Shown piece after piece: positions 1 to 11,492 of a stretch of 37,500 bases of DNA (position 1 is the first letter of the stretch; each line of letters begins with the position of its first letter). A program made the position numbers and the translations under genes. The stretch is from assembly GCA_030141605.1 (NCBI GenBank), contig JAQGDQ010000166.1, positions 157,501-195,000 of the forward strand. Direction: 5' to 3'. Below the pieces are notes generated by a model. That model made no database searches. It was given only the letters and a program-made list of their open reading frames with translations, and had not been told where the DNA came from. The DNA comes from Tubiluchus corallicola (Eukaryota; Priapulida; Priapulimorpha; Priapulimorphida; Tubiluchidae).

Positions 1-412
1 GGATTTCGCTTACGTGTTGGAAAGACTTATGTAACTAGAATAGAAAATTAATAATTATTTAGAATGTTTTCACCATCGGTAAAATGTCGCGCAAGAGTGC
101 GCTAGTCACTAACCAAAAGGTATACTTAATCTTATTGACAAGATACAGTCATTTAAAGTTTTACTTAGTTAGTGTGCGCTACGAATGCTCTGATTATTTT
201 TCAAACTTCACACGGTGTTATCTAAACTATTTTCAAATGACCCTACCGTTAAAATGACTGCGTCTAACGGTCATTGCGGGTATTTAAATCTACAAGTTTT
301 ACACAGCGTTACTGTTAATGCAAGCTCTGTATGCAATAAAACAGCATGTAATGATGCGAAATTTCAAGGAGAAGTTTTTAAGCTTTGTTTACGAAGAATT
401 CTCTTTACGCTT
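1..412 (+). mobile_element. Dispersed repeat family A, copy A1, cut by window edge
   Basis: The sequence aligns by eye along its length with the reverse complement of about 23340-23780 and with 6884-7110. Shared landmarks are TTTCGCTTAC near the left edge, CTTATGTAACTAGAA, the TTACTTAGTTAGTG block, TTATCTAAACT, and the stretch around ACAGCGTTACTG. The copy begins inside the terminal repeat seen at 23138-23210, so the true left end lies outside the window. Open frames here are short and not shared between copies, so I treat it as a noncoding, non-autonomous DNA element. The family assignment rests on similarity within the window. Confidence 0.75.
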
Positions 413-415
413 TAA

Positions 416-607
416 CCCAGACAGTACATTGAAAGCAGACAGACAGTACACTGAATACAGACAGAGAGTACATTGAATACAGACAGACAGTACATTGAAC
501 ACAGACAGACAGTACATTGAAAGCAGACAGACAGTACATTGAAAGCAGACAGACAGTACACTGAATCAGGCAGGCAGTACATTGAATACAGACAGACAGT
601 ACAGTTT
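416..607. repeat. 22-bp minisatellite (CAGACAGACAGTACATTGAA type)
   Basis: About nine tandem copies of a 22-bp unit, consensus CAGACAGACAGTACATTGAA followed by AG or TA. Copies differ by single substitutions such as TACACTGAA and GGCAGGCAG. It starts immediately after the end of family A copy A1. The short open frame read through it is a by-product of the repeat. Confidence 0.9.
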
Positions 608-1026
608 CACAGAATAATTATGTTAATAATTCACAAATTCCCAGGCGTCCAATTATTTCCGTATCCGGCACTGACAGTTTTCTGGTACCCAATCCGCCTA
701 GTACATGTCTACCTAATTGTTCTGCACTTACAATACTAAATATATTATATTCTTGTAATACATTGTTGTCAACGGGAATTACTTCGCAACGAAGACGATA
801 TTCGATGTGTTATTTCAGCACCTACTCCTAAATGACAGTTAATTTGTTGCTGTATTCATTAATTCATCAACTATCAAGCTAGCTTCAACTAATCATTTAT
901 TTACAAGTCGTAAAAATTTTATGTGAAGCCAGTGAGTAGGAAATGTTTACAATCATTTAGGGCTCTACATACACCTAAAACTCATAATTCAATAATTAAC
1001 AGCTGTTAATAGGGCTTCTTAATATA
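608..1026. other. Unassigned AT-rich sequence
   Basis: No coding frame, RNA gene or recognised repeat is apparent between the 22-bp minisatellite and the CA/CG tract. Confidence 0.5.
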
Positions 1027-1102
1027 CACACGCACACGCACACGCACACGCACACGCACCCACGCACGCACGCACGCACACACGCACACACACACGCACA
1101 GA
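1027..1102. repeat. (CACACG)n / (CACG)n microsatellite
   Basis: Alternating purine-pyrimidine tract made of CACACG hexamers that pass into CACG tetramers and then CA. Such alternating CA/CG tracts can adopt Z-DNA; that is general knowledge and is not shown here. Confidence 0.95.
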
Positions 1103-1203
1103 AAACATTACTCTAGTACATGTGTTATTGTTAACGCTAGTTGAACTAAGCTTTTGCCAATAGAAACCTTGACTGTAAAAAACTATGTTACGATACATGT
1201 TTA

Positions 1204-1735
1204 GGGCCAGATTTTGATTTTGTAGGCCCTGGGCTGGATTTTGATTTTGTAGGCTCGTGGGCTAGATTTTGATTTTGTAGGTCCTGGGCTGGATTTTGAA
1301 TTTGTAGGTCCTGGGCTGGATTTTGATTTTGTAGGCCCTGGGCTGGATTTTCATTTTGTAGGCCCCTGAGCTAAATTTTAATTACGTAGGCCCCTGGGCT
1401 GGATTTTGATTTTGTAGGCCCTTGGGCTGGATTTTGATTTTGTAGGCTCGTGGGCTAGATTTTGATTTTGTAGGTCCTGGGCTGGATTTTGATTTTGTAG
1501 GCCCCTGGGCTGGATTTTGATTTTGTAGGCTCCGAGCTAAATTTTAATTATGTAGGCGCCCGAGCTGGATTTTGACTATGTAGGCCCTTGAACTGGATTT
1601 TGACTACGTAGGCCTCTGAGCTGGATTGTGATTATGTAGGCCTCTAAGCTGGATTTTTATTATGTGGGCCCATCGGCTGGATTTTCATTCTGTAGGCCGC
1701 TAGGCTGAATTTAGATTTTGTAGGCCCTGGGCTAC
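1204..1735. repeat. 27-28-bp minisatellite (GGGCTGGATTTTGATTTTGT type)
   Basis: About 19 degenerate tandem copies of a 27-28-bp unit beginning GGGCTGGATTTTGATTTTGT and ending AGGCCCT. Copies in the first two thirds are close to consensus. From about 1530 on, units drift (AATTATGTAGG, GACTACGTAGG), giving an old, degenerate edge and a younger core. No coding frame runs through it. Confidence 0.92.
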
Positions 1736-2846
1736 AGATACTGTGAGGTCCCAGTGACAATTAACAAAAGCATGAATGATGGATTCTTCAAGTCAGTTTA
1801 TTCAACTTCTATAACATAATGCCAACATTACACAGATGTGTGCAAGTCTAAAAAAACAAAAAAGAAGAGATTTTTTCTGATCTTTACAAAATTAAAAGAA
1901 GTTTGTAAAATCTTAAATATAATGTACACAAATTACTATGAATAAATTACTGGCATTTTAACGAACATCATAAAATATACTGTTACCAGAACTAATTAAC
2001 TTTTCACAGTAAATTGATTTCACTTAATCTCTGGAGGCCCTCAGCTGGGGAGGACCCTATACTGTAGCCTGTAAAGCCCACGCATTAATCGCTATTTTTT
2101 AAACAGGTGTTGCGAAGATGATCAGCTGTTCTTCGTGCATATATAAGTTGTAACAGAAACACTGGCCTAGATTTACGACAGCTCGTAATGCACGAGTCAA
2201 CTGCTAAAAATCACCAATATTTCACCTGCAAGTAACATTACTACCAAGCAGCTTCGTGAAAGATCTTTCATTTTAAACTATTTTATTGCTCTGCTGCAGT
2301 TACATATGTTGAGTTACATAAATAAAAGGTTGACTCACAATGTGACACAAACGCAGACAGCATTAATTTAAAATGAAATAAGGCTTACTGGTACACAAAA
2401 CTAATACAGACTACATTTGATTATAGAATTTTTATAGCGGAATGTTTAATAGTGGAAATTTCAATACTGAACTACCGAATTGCACGGAGAATAGATTGAC
2501 AAATACCGCAACACACATACTAGTCAGTTAATAAATTAAGTTGAACAAAGCTGGTTTACATACATAATTAGCACATGATTTAATTTCAATTTCGTTGGTA
2601 AAAAGACGGGTAATTTAATCATGTTTAGCTAGAAGACATTTCATTTCACAGATACTAAATATAGGTGACCTATTACATGTTGCTGTAAATGAATATCCTA
2701 ATTCCGATTGCTCGTAAAAATTATCGTCGTAAATTATTAATAGTGCGAGCTATATTTAAAGAAAGGTTTCCCATGCTGCTCACGATTACGTACCTCCTTT
2801 ATCGTGATTATATATTAAGCGCATGACACTACTCTGTCCTCTGAAT
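1736..2846. other. Unassigned AT-rich sequence, 1.1 kb
   Basis: AT-rich DNA with stop codons in every frame at short intervals. I see no repeat copy, RNA gene or exon-like stretch. Confidence 0.45.
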
Positions 2847-3322
2847 TTAAAGGAATTTAAATTTGGAAAATATAACAAAGAAATTTGCAAAAAACGTTTA
2901 TAAAGAAAAAAGATCATTTATACTGCAGCACTATGGAAATTTTCAAGGGCGTGGTAGCCAATTTGAAAATCATGACGTAACTGGTGGACTTCGTACCTTC
3001 TAGTGCCTCCTGGCTTAAACTAATTCAAATATCTGCAGTTTTTTGCTTAATGTTCACGCAAAAATACCACAAAATTAGCCATCTAATATTTTGCATATTA
3101 TACTTGTGACGAAAATTGACAGTGTGCTGCTTTTGTTCAGCCGATGAATGACGTCACTGGTGGAAAAATGGGAGCAGCAATGCGTGAAGTGATAGCGACT
3201 TTAAAATGATTTTTACTAATTACACACGGCAGTTAGGACGTTTTTATTACTAAATTCCTCTAATATTTTTCGCGGACATTCAAATGCGCCAAATTTCCGT
3301 GAAGACTTGACGTTTCCTTTAA
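2847..3322 (+). mobile_element. Family B MITE, copy B1, internally deleted near the left end
   Basis: Begins TTAAAGGAA and ends TTTCCTTTAA. Internal blocks match B2 and B3: AATATAACAAAGAAATTTGC, CATGACGTAACT, ATGACGTCA at 3149-3156, the TTTAAAATGATTTTTACT block, and TTTTTCGCGGACATT before the right end. About 50 bp found next to the left end of B2 and B3 are missing here, so the left end joins AATATAACAAAG early. No plausible coding frame. Shared TTAA ends suggest mobilisation by a TTAA-specific (piggyBac-like) transposase, which is inference. Confidence 0.75.
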
Positions 3323-3960
3323 TGTGATAATTAATTAAGTCCTCACAAATACGTCCTCCTTGAGGATTCCACTAGGGGACGTATACAGTTACTGTCAAAG
3401 ATAAAATAATTATCTTTGCATTTATGATGAAGTGTTTGCAAAACGCGCACCAATTACGCATGCGCAGCCATGCAGATTTTAAAATTCTGCATCTCGTTTT
3501 CCCTTTCAAATTGCTTTCCAGTCCCTGCGGTTTTAAAGTTTCATAAACGTGAATACCAACTGATACCCGTTGAAAAACCGTGAATTGAAAAAAATGGCTG
3601 AAAGGCTTTGTTGTCGGTGGATAAAATTTCCCGATTCGTGATTCGGCTTTTCGAATTGAGTCGAATGTCTACAAACTCTGACACGGAGAGATATCGTTCT
3701 CTCCACGCAAAACTTAGTCTTGAATAAGCATAGCGGATAATTAATAGAGTGTTGTGCAAACTCGAGCACAATATTGTGCATTATTGCACGCGAACTCTAA
3801 ACATAGAAATCAGAAAACGTGTGAAAAAGCTCTACTTTGTCGTGTATGCAGCAGTTATAGTTTACACGTAGTAAGGTTACACATGTTTTGTTTTCGCCGG
3901 AAAGGGCTGACAATTACGTCTTTACTGTGGAAGACCTACGCGAAATATCAAGCTGCGTAT
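3323..3960. other. Unassigned sequence between B1 and the CTGT array
   Basis: AT-rich with a GCATGCGCA palindromic core near 3459. Two overlapping minus-strand frames of about 80 codons at 3533-3781 show no motif and no support from another copy, so I do not call a gene. Confidence 0.4.
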
Positions 3961-3966
3961 GCATTT

Positions 3967-4351
<385 letters not shown>

Positions 4352-5119
4352 ACCATCACCGATATGTTCGTCCGTCAGTTCTTCTGTTGTTTGTTTGCCT
4401 GGCTGCCTGGCTGTAATTTAATGATGATTACAACCACGAAAGGTGGAAAAAACGCTGGTGTTTTCAGATGTTTTTTCCTTAGTAACATACTCTGGCACTG
4501 TCATCTCGAACGATTCCAACAACAGTTCAGAGACAATTAAATAGGAATTCGAATTTTATGAAAACAGACATAGGCGTTTGTACGAAAGCGCGTCTGGGCC
4601 AATCTGAAACTCGTTTAACGAAACAGCTTCGCTCTGAAATCCGGAAACTCAACTTGATCTCCTTCATTCTGAAAACTGATGGGCGAGGCGGATCGAGAAA
4701 GGGGGTGTTTGCTGTAGGTTTAACTACACCGAGAAACAGCTAACCGTGGTAGAATGAAATCAGAAAAGCAAAGCCCAGTTTGCTTAGCCGTCACCGTAAG
4801 CATGCTGCTATTAGAGCAATTAATCTTAATAAGCTAAACGATGAAGAAACGATCAATGCAGCAGCTTCCCTGGCATCTCTGCGGATGAGGTAGTAGATAA
4901 ACAGTATAAGAAACCCATCAAGACTTTAGCTCGTTCTGCTGCTAATTGAGCAATCCTCGGTGGCTAATTGATGACTTTTAGCTTAGAGGTTTTATACTAA
5001 AAGCCACATTAAGACTGACGTACGGCAAAAACACGGCAACTGCAAGCGTGTTTCGACGCGTGACTGCCCACTACGTGGACACTGGACACTTTAGATCTCC
5101 AGCTCTAAAAATCTAACAG
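4352..5119. other. Unassigned sequence with a weak coding-like patch
   Basis: Mostly featureless. On the plus strand, 4558-4740 is open, and after two stops within four codons the same frame stays open to a TAG near 4891, giving an Ala/Leu/Arg-rich stretch (e.g. NKLNDEETINAAASLASLR). No start, splice signals or homology can be shown. It may be an old coding relic or chance. Confidence 0.25.
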
Positions 5120-5255
5120 GGGAATAAAAGGCAATTTTAAATTACTTTCCACACAAAGTCATATTACTAAGCATTTTATACTTACGTGTGAAAAACTTAT
5201 GTAATAGGAAGAGAATGTAATTGGAAAAGAAAATTCTTAATAATTCATTGCCAAT
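5120..5255 (+). mobile_element. Family A fragment A2, broken by the 43-bp satellite
   Basis: Matches the family A end region seen at 23125-23215: AAATTACTTTCCACACAAAG, ATATTACTAAGCATTT, CTTACGTG, AAAACTTATGTAAT, then GGAAAAGAAAATTCTTAATAATT. The match stops where the 43-bp array begins, so the array either inserted into this copy or grew from sequence at its edge. Confidence 0.65.
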
Positions 5256-6083
5256 ACTAAATTCTGCGCAGCGCTTCCGACACAATGTCGAGAACAAGAC
5301 TAAATTCTGCGCAGCGCTTCCGACACAATGTCGAGAACAAGACTAAATTCTGCGCAGCGCGTCCGACACAATGTCGAGAAGAAGACTAAATTCTGCGCAG
5401 CGCTTCCGACACAATGTCGAGAAGAAGACTAAATTCTGCGCAGCGCTTCCGACACAATGTCGAGAAGAAGACTAAATTCTGCGCAGCGCGTCCGACACAA
5501 TGTCGAGAACAAGACTAAATTCTGCGCAGCGCTTCCGACACAATGTCGAGAACAAGACTAAATTCTGCGCAGCGCTTCCGATACAATGTCGAGAACAAGA
5601 CTAAATTCTGCACAGCGCTTCCGACACAATGTCGAGAACAAGACTAAATTCTGCGCAGCGCTTCCGACACAATGTCGAGAACAAGACTAAATTCTGCGCA
5701 GCGCTTCCGACACAATGTCGAGAACAAGACTAAATTCTGCACAGCGCTTCCGACACAATGTCGAGAACAAGACTAAATTCTGCGCAGCGCTTCCGACACA
5801 ATGTCGAGAACAAGACTAAATTCTGCGCAGCGCTTCCGACACAATGTCGAGAACAAGACTAAATTCTGCGCAGCGCTTCCGACACAATGTCGAGAACAAG
5901 ACTAAATTCTGCGCAGCGCTTCCGATACAATGTCGAGAACAAGACTAAATTCTGCACAGCGCTTCCGACACAATGTCGAGAACAAGACTAAATTCTGCGC
6001 AGCGCTTCCGACACAATGTCGAGAACAAGACTAAATTCTGCGCAGCGCGTCCGACACAATGTCGAGAACAAGACTAAATTCTG
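5256..6083. repeat. 43-bp satellite array, 19 complete copies
   Basis: Nineteen head-to-tail 43-bp monomers plus an 11-bp partial unit. The monomer begins ACTAAATTCTGCGCAGCGCT, followed by TCCGACACAATGTCGAGAACAAG. Copies are nearly identical: variants are GTCC for TTCC (copies 3, 6, 19), GAAG for GAAC (3-5), GATAC for GACAC (8, 16) and GCACAG for GCGCAG (9, 12, 17). The high identity implies recent homogenisation. No reading frame of interest. Confidence 0.97.
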
Positions 6084-6883
6084 ATATCATGTCGAAAACT
6101 TGAATTTACTTTTTGATTCGCTTGTTTGTTTTCTGCTCAGATAAGAAAGGAGAGACGTTGTATCAAACTAAATGAACCGGAAAGGTTGTCCTCGTAAAAG
6201 TTTATTATTAATATCTGTTGTACAATTTTTAATTTATTCCTTTATATAGTAAATGAAACGAATAAACCATAAATTAAAGCATCATGATTACTTATTTACA
6301 ATTCCAAAACACGATTCATAATAACAATCCTGTGAAATAAAACAAAGTAAAACAAAGGATATTAGTAGTGTGTCACAACAATAGTGTGTCACAACAATAG
6401 CAGTTTGCAAGTTCAATATATCATTTAGGGAAAACTTATATTTCCCAGAACGGGGAGGAACTATACCCCTTACCTACAGTGCACTTATTCGTGGGAAAAA
6501 ATGTATTCCTCATAGCATTTGGAGAGAGACCTGTACCGTCCATTTTACGGAAGATCATCTTTTTCCCAATCTCTTAATTCCTGCCTCAAACTTTATACCG
6601 GGTCATATTCATTCAACACGTTAAGTAGTTAGTGAGGCGCTAAGTTAAATCTTTCTATTTACAAACTTGTACAATAGAACTACAGAGGCAATTATGTACA
6701 TACATTCGTAGGTACTTTCTACAGTTATTTACATGAGGCAAATACTTAATTTGCTACTCGGAAATGTTCGCGCCGCCTGGTAAAACGGCACTGCATCGCC
6801 ATCCCAGTGTGCATCACTGGTTCACAAGAACATAACACATTATTAACTTATTAACAACATAAAGTAATTTAAACTTGCTTAAT
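6084..6883. other. Unassigned AT-rich sequence
   Basis: Contains a short direct duplication, AGTGTGTCACAACAATAG at about 6368 and 6385. Otherwise no gene or repeat copy is recognised. The first bases after the array (ATCATGTCGAAAAC) still resemble the monomer. Confidence 0.4.
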
Positions 6884-7110
6884 TAACGAAGAGTGCACTA
6901 CGAACGATTATTTTTTCCAAGAATATGCAACGTTATCTAAACTTGTTTCAAATGACTTATCCTTAAAATGGCTCCGCCTAACGGACATCGAGGGAATTTA
7001 AACTTACAACTTTCACACAGCGTTACTGCTACTGCAAGCTCTGTGCGCAATAAGACAACATGTAAGTGGTACAAAATTTCAAGACGAATTTTTTAAGCCT
7101 CATTCACGCA
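6884..7110 (+). mobile_element. Family A fragment A3 (internal part)
   Basis: Aligns with 180-400 of copy A1: CACTACGAACG, ATTATTTTTTCCAA, CGTTATCTAAACT, CGCCTAACGGACAT, TTTCACACAGCGTTACTG, GCAAGCTCTGTGCGCAATAA, AAATTTCAAGACGAA. Both terminal regions are missing. Noncoding. Confidence 0.7.
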
Positions 7111-7890
7111 GAGCGTTTTCGTGTTCTTTTAGTTGAATTGCTATTAATCATCCTACTCTAGAGACTAATTATCTTCGTCAAATTCCATTATCACACGATT
7201 TATTAGTGTTATTATAGTGTAAAATAACATCGAGTGAAAAATTATGTGAAATTTAAGAAGACATGTTTTAAACCTGCTCAAAAACTGTCATTACAAAATA
7301 GTAACAAGGTTGTTACAGAGAAATTAGTAACTATTACATTTTATTTGGTCGTACATTACAAAAAGTAGTAAGTTAGCGAGAATAGCTTGTTTCGACTGAA
7401 GTTTCTTATCAACACTGACAAATAGACTTGCCATCAAAACTGCATTTCAAAATTTTTTTCTCCAGCAAAATTATGTGACAAATATTCCTTTTTTTTCCTC
7501 AAATTTACGTTTTCGGGACGTCCCTGATGATGACTATTGACAATTTCTTTATCGTTATAGTGAAGAATGACGATAACGACAATGGCCGTGTCTACGGCGA
7601 TGATGGTGACGATTTTTCACTCTTGTGTCAAATTTCTGATCTTATTTTGCCTCCAAAAGAATATCGCAACCTTGTCTATTGCCCCAGTCGTGTTACGCGT
7701 GAGACGCCCTTCGTTAAAAATGCTTATCAATCACTTTCCCTCCTGGGTTTCGCCCTGCGTGACTTCCGTTTTATAAGCTGTGATCGATTGATGACTGAAC
7801 ATTCCTGTAAGGGGGATTGAAGTCACTTCAAACTACAATGGAACAAATACCACTAGAGTAGAACAACTATAATTGTTTTATAAAGGAAAC
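7111..7890. other. Unassigned AT-rich sequence
   Basis: No repeat or RNA gene recognised. A 97-codon plus-strand frame at 7527-7820 has no domain I recognise and begins in low-complexity GAT-rich sequence, so it is not called. Confidence 0.35.
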
Positions 7891-8127
7891 TGAGAAGATA
7901 GCGATGACGACGATGATAATGATGGCGACGACGATGACAGATAATAATACCGACGATTGATAATAATGACAGTGAAAAAATGGCGATTACGACAACGATG
8001 ATAATGATCGTTATGACTATAACAATGACGACAATGACAACTATAATGATGACGACAACAATGATGACAATAAGGATGATGACTACTATGACGGTGATAA
8101 CGATAATGATGACCACTATGACCTCTA
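7891..8127. repeat. Degenerate (GAT/GAC/AAT)n trinucleotide-rich tract
   Basis: Interrupted GATGAC, GATAAT and GACAAC units on the plus strand for about 235 bp. The Met/Thr-rich plus frame and the Ile/Val-rich minus frame over it arise from the repeat. Confidence 0.85.
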
Positions 8128-8781
8128 AGACACAGTATCTACACATTACTAATGAGCTAGTTTGTCAGAAGACTTTTATAACATTTCATATATCTAAAAA
8201 TAGGTTAGGTGCAAGTTTAAGATCACGTATGTCATGTTACCTTTACAAGGTCAAAACTACCTATAAATGTGGCTTCGAAATCGCGACTGTTTTAAACGTG
8301 CAACAGTCCGAGACACGAGGTTTTTTAACAACAACCCCTAAAAGTATAGGGTGCCCACTTCTGCCTCGAAATTGATCACAAAAAATGAGCCAAGGCAGCT
8401 GCTAAATTACTTTCCGATAAGCTCTATAATTTGCGCGAATCTACCGTATAATTTCGATGAAATATTTATGATTTTTCTTCGTAATTACGCAGCAATTATA
8501 GATTTTGCGAACAACAACGCGGCCAGTATTTATTTTTCATGGCGGATTGCCAATAATATCGCTGTTTTAATTATTGTGGGCGCAGAAGCAGAATTATTAT
8601 CAAACACAGGGAAATGCATTAGCGTCTTAGTAGCTGTAAGCTGCATAATTTTTGCCGTGAAATCTCATTTGCATATACAATGCCTGCAGTGCCTTTGATT
8701 TTAACTATAAATCAATGGTGGATCTATCCTAGACATATATGCACATACTGTACATTGTAAAATACTGTACTACTATAAACA
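8128..8781. other. Unassigned sequence
   Basis: A 115-codon plus frame at 8351-8698 has no recognisable motif and no second copy in the window. No repeat identified. Confidence 0.35.
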
Positions 8782-8947
8782 TTAAAGCAAAGCTTGACCT
8801 AACCCTAAACTGTAGGTCAAAACAATCGACTCTTTAAAATATTGAAACACACCTATTACAGTATTGCGGGTGTAAAAATGCATACTTTTTACCGTACTTC
8901 AAAATTGGCTAGTACAGGAAAAAAATCATCCTGTCTTGCTTAGTTAA
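8782..8947 (+). mobile_element. Family C MITE, copy C1, very short deletion derivative
   Basis: Has both family C ends but only 166 bp. The left end runs TTAAAGCAAAGC to CTAAACTGTAGGTCAAAACA, ATCGACTCTTTAAAATATTG; the right end runs ATACTTTTTACCG, AAAATTGG, AAAAATCATCCTGTCTTGCT to TTAA. The roughly 450-bp middle found in C2-C4 is missing. Confidence 0.7.
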
Positions 8948-9574
8948 AAACACGTATCGTACAACGTATATCGCACAATCATGACAGGTCAGAAACTTGA
9001 CATTTATTGCTCCCAGAGGAAGGTGAGACAACAAATGAGGAATTTTAATTATTATTATTATTATTATTATTAAAATATAGACAGGTAATTCCTAAACAAA
9101 CATACAACGGTCTCTTCCTTCTCTTTTCTTCTTCTTTCAGCATTTATTTCACCCGGACATGGACGAGCACACAATGCATTGTCCTTGGAGGCACCTATCC
9201 TGAATGACCACCCCCTGTGCAATAATTACTAGGTCTTCTATAAGCAGCCATGTGAGCAATACGTTTGGGATCTGTTGAACGGTAAACTTTCTGTGATAAG
9301 ATAAAAAAGATCTTTCAGGAGCTAACGCCTCTAATGCCAAAAGAGAAAAATCGGGGAGCCATTAAAGGCTTCACGAAGTTTTAGCTAAGCTGAGTAAACC
9401 TGTTTCATGGGAAAAAGACAAAATGCATCTTGGGATTCGAGAGAAAGGTTACATTGTTTTCTGGTCGAATAGGGCTTTTCACGGTTTCTTTGTGCGCATG
9501 CGCAGTTATAGGAAGAAGCCAGCACCACTCTGCACCACTTGCAAATATTATAAGGACCACCATTTGAAATTATA
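8948..9574. other. Unassigned sequence with a short (ATT)n run
   Basis: An (ATT)n run lies at about 9047-9074. A TGCGCATGCGCA palindrome at 9494-9505 matches the published NRF-1 core but stands alone. Short frames here carry no recognised domain. Confidence 0.4.
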
Positions 9575-9721
9575 AGTGATAAAAAGCTCACTTAACAGCT
9601 TTAAACATTTCTTCAGTAACAGAGTTGTAAGTTTATAGAATAAACTGCCATCGTATGCGAATGATGTTCCAACTGTAAATGCTGAAAATGATTTAAAAAA
9701 CGGCCATGTCATCTTAATTTG
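9575..9721 (+). pseudogene. LINE ORF2 C-terminal relic (CR1/jockey-like tail)
   Basis: One plus frame reads a typical non-LTR retrotransposon tail: SFKHFFSNRVVSL, a stop where such proteins usually have Trp, then NKLPSYANDVPTVNAENDLK, ending TGA at about 9721. The pattern 'F.NRVV..WN.LP..V..A....FK' is characteristic of the extreme C-terminus of CR1/jockey-type ORF2 proteins. Only about 50 codons survive and upstream frames are broken. Downstream AT-rich sequence to about 9990 is probably its 3' UTR. Confidence 0.65.
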
Positions 9722-10394
9722 AGAAAATTTTTACTTTTTAACAGACACTTGTAAGCAGCTATTTCAAGTTCTTTGTGTTTTTCATCGTAATCTTGTACTT
9801 ATATTATTATCATCACTTTGTTTTAATTTGCACTGTTTTTCTAGTTTATTTCACTTTTACGGCACCAAGATGTTAATTATATGTTAACTTGTCGTGATAA
9901 TTTGATTTTAATTAACTTTGCTAATATTTTATTAGATAATTTTATTTTGTCACTAACCTAACGGGATTAATTAATTTTTGAAAATTGTTATCAATGTCAG
10001 TTAGGAAGGTAATAATAATAATAATACAATGCTAGCATAGCTATTGTAAGTTGTTAAATATGACATGTAAATACTGTTAACTGTTATAGCGCTGCAAATA
10101 GAGGGCGCATGTGTATATGTATATGTTTATTAATTATTAATTATTTATTAATTAATTTAGTTATAATTATTTAATATTAATTATTTAGTTATAGTAGCTA
10201 TTAGTTATGTTATTAATTAGTTATTATTAGTTTATGATTCGTTATTATAATTAGTTTATTATTATATTAGTTATATAATTTATTATTAATATTTATTAAT
10301 TTTTTAATTTACTGAAATCAAAACGGCAAACCAACTGTGCAAATTACTGTAAGGAAAATGTCACCAAAGAAACTGGTAAAGACAATAACGAAAA
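9722..10394. other. Unassigned very AT-rich sequence, TTA/TAAT-rich at 10105-10315
   Basis: The first about 270 bases may be 3' UTR of the LINE relic upstream. From 10105 to 10315 the sequence is almost wholly A and T in irregular TTAATTA, TAGTTAT and TTATTA units. No gene. Confidence 0.5.
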
Positions 10395-10749
10395 GAGAAA
10401 ATTACGAACTTATTCGAAGTTTAAAAACGAGTTCGTGGAAGAGAGATAGTCTTTGTTAATAAAAAGAGCAAACTTTACAAAGTTGCGTATTAGCTCACAC
10501 AACCTCCTTACTGAGAAAAACCGGAACACCAAATCTAAAATCAACTTTAACAACAGACTAGGCCATTTTTATAAAGATCAAAAAATTACTGACGAAAAGC
10601 ATTTAAATCTCGAATGTAACAATGATAATGATTTAAGACAAAACCTGTTCTCTCAAGTGAACGAAATTTTGCCAAACTTTATTAATCTTACGGTACAGGG
10701 AAAAATTATATTTCTGATCAATGATAATGAAAGTGAACTTGAAATTTAA
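10395..10749 (+). pseudogene. LINE ORF2 C-terminal relic with degraded zinc-knuckle region
   Basis: One plus frame, with a single internal TAG near 10447, reads KLRTYSKFKNEFVEER, stop, SLLIKRANFTKLRISSHNLL, then NNRLGHF, EKHLNLEC, ILPNFINL and ends TAA at 10747-10749. This order (KLRTY.KFK, then TKLRISSHNL.TE, then a Cys/His segment, then a hydrophobic tail) matches the end of many invertebrate LINE ORF2 proteins. The usual C-x2-C pair is mutated and only His and one Cys remain. Upstream RT is absent, so it is a 5'-truncated dead copy. Open for about 100 codons despite decay. Confidence 0.75.
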
Positions 10750-11330
10750 TTTCAAACTATATTACAGACTGTTTTAAAAGAACAAAATAATATCTTAGTC
10801 ACAGAAAATCATATTCAATTGATACCAAAGCACATTATTATATTATATTTATAACGTATAATACATAATGTAATATATATATGTACATATGTATTTAATG
10901 ATATATATGTATACGTATATATATATATATATAATATAACAAAGAGCATAATTATATTATATTTATAAACGTGCAAATATTATTTACCGTTTAACTTCTA
11001 CTGTTTCAATAATATGACGATTGTATCCAAGTGTTGGGATGTTTTGTAAGTTCTGTGATTTTTACATACCTTGTATTGTATATTGTTTTGTGTCGTTCGT
11101 CAATAAACTAAAACTATGTTTATATGTTCAAAATAGAGAATTATAATAATAATAATTCTAGATATGGGTTCTTTTGCTCTACCTGCCTGGATCCGCCATC
11201 GAAAGCCAATTGTCTGAATCTTGCTTATTGGTTTATAACGCTGGAATACACAATAAGACACGCGGAGGTTCACAGAAGATCGCCTACATACAACCTTAAA
11301 TTAAGGAAATTAGAGAAGAAATTTGTGCAG
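10750..11330. other. Unassigned AT-rich sequence, (AT)n at about 10915-10935
   Basis: Probable 3' UTR of the preceding LINE relic followed by AT dinucleotide tracts around 10880-10935. A plus frame at 11124-11411 has no recognised domain and overlaps repeat F1. Confidence 0.4.
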
Positions 11331-11447
11331 CGGGCTGTGCTTGCATTCCCGACTCCCAGGAGCAATAACGGCACGGAACGCCCGCTGAATGATACATGTT
11401 ATATGCTATGATGTTACCGACTATTCATTCCTGTGCTAAAGACCACT
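11331..11447 (+). repeat. Direct repeat F1 (partner F2 at 12128-12247)
   Basis: About 117 bp matching 12128-12247 at high identity: GCATTCCCGACTCCCAGGAG, CAATAAC, GCACGGAACGC, ATACATGTT, TATGCTATG, TGTTACCGACTATTCATTC. The two copies lie on either side of family C element C2 in the same orientation. Nature unknown. Confidence 0.8.
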
Positions 11448-11492
11448 CAAGCTATGTTGATTGACTAGGTATCTTTTTTACTTTTTAAGAAA

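Noticed and set aside
5256-6083. Possible CRISPR array because of regular 43-bp repetition
   Set aside because: Repeats are contiguous with no unique spacers, and the context is eukaryotic; it is a satellite.
9494-9505. TGCGCATGCGCA palindrome as an NRF-1 promoter site
   Set aside because: A single isolated match (with a partial one near 3459) and no gene nearby.
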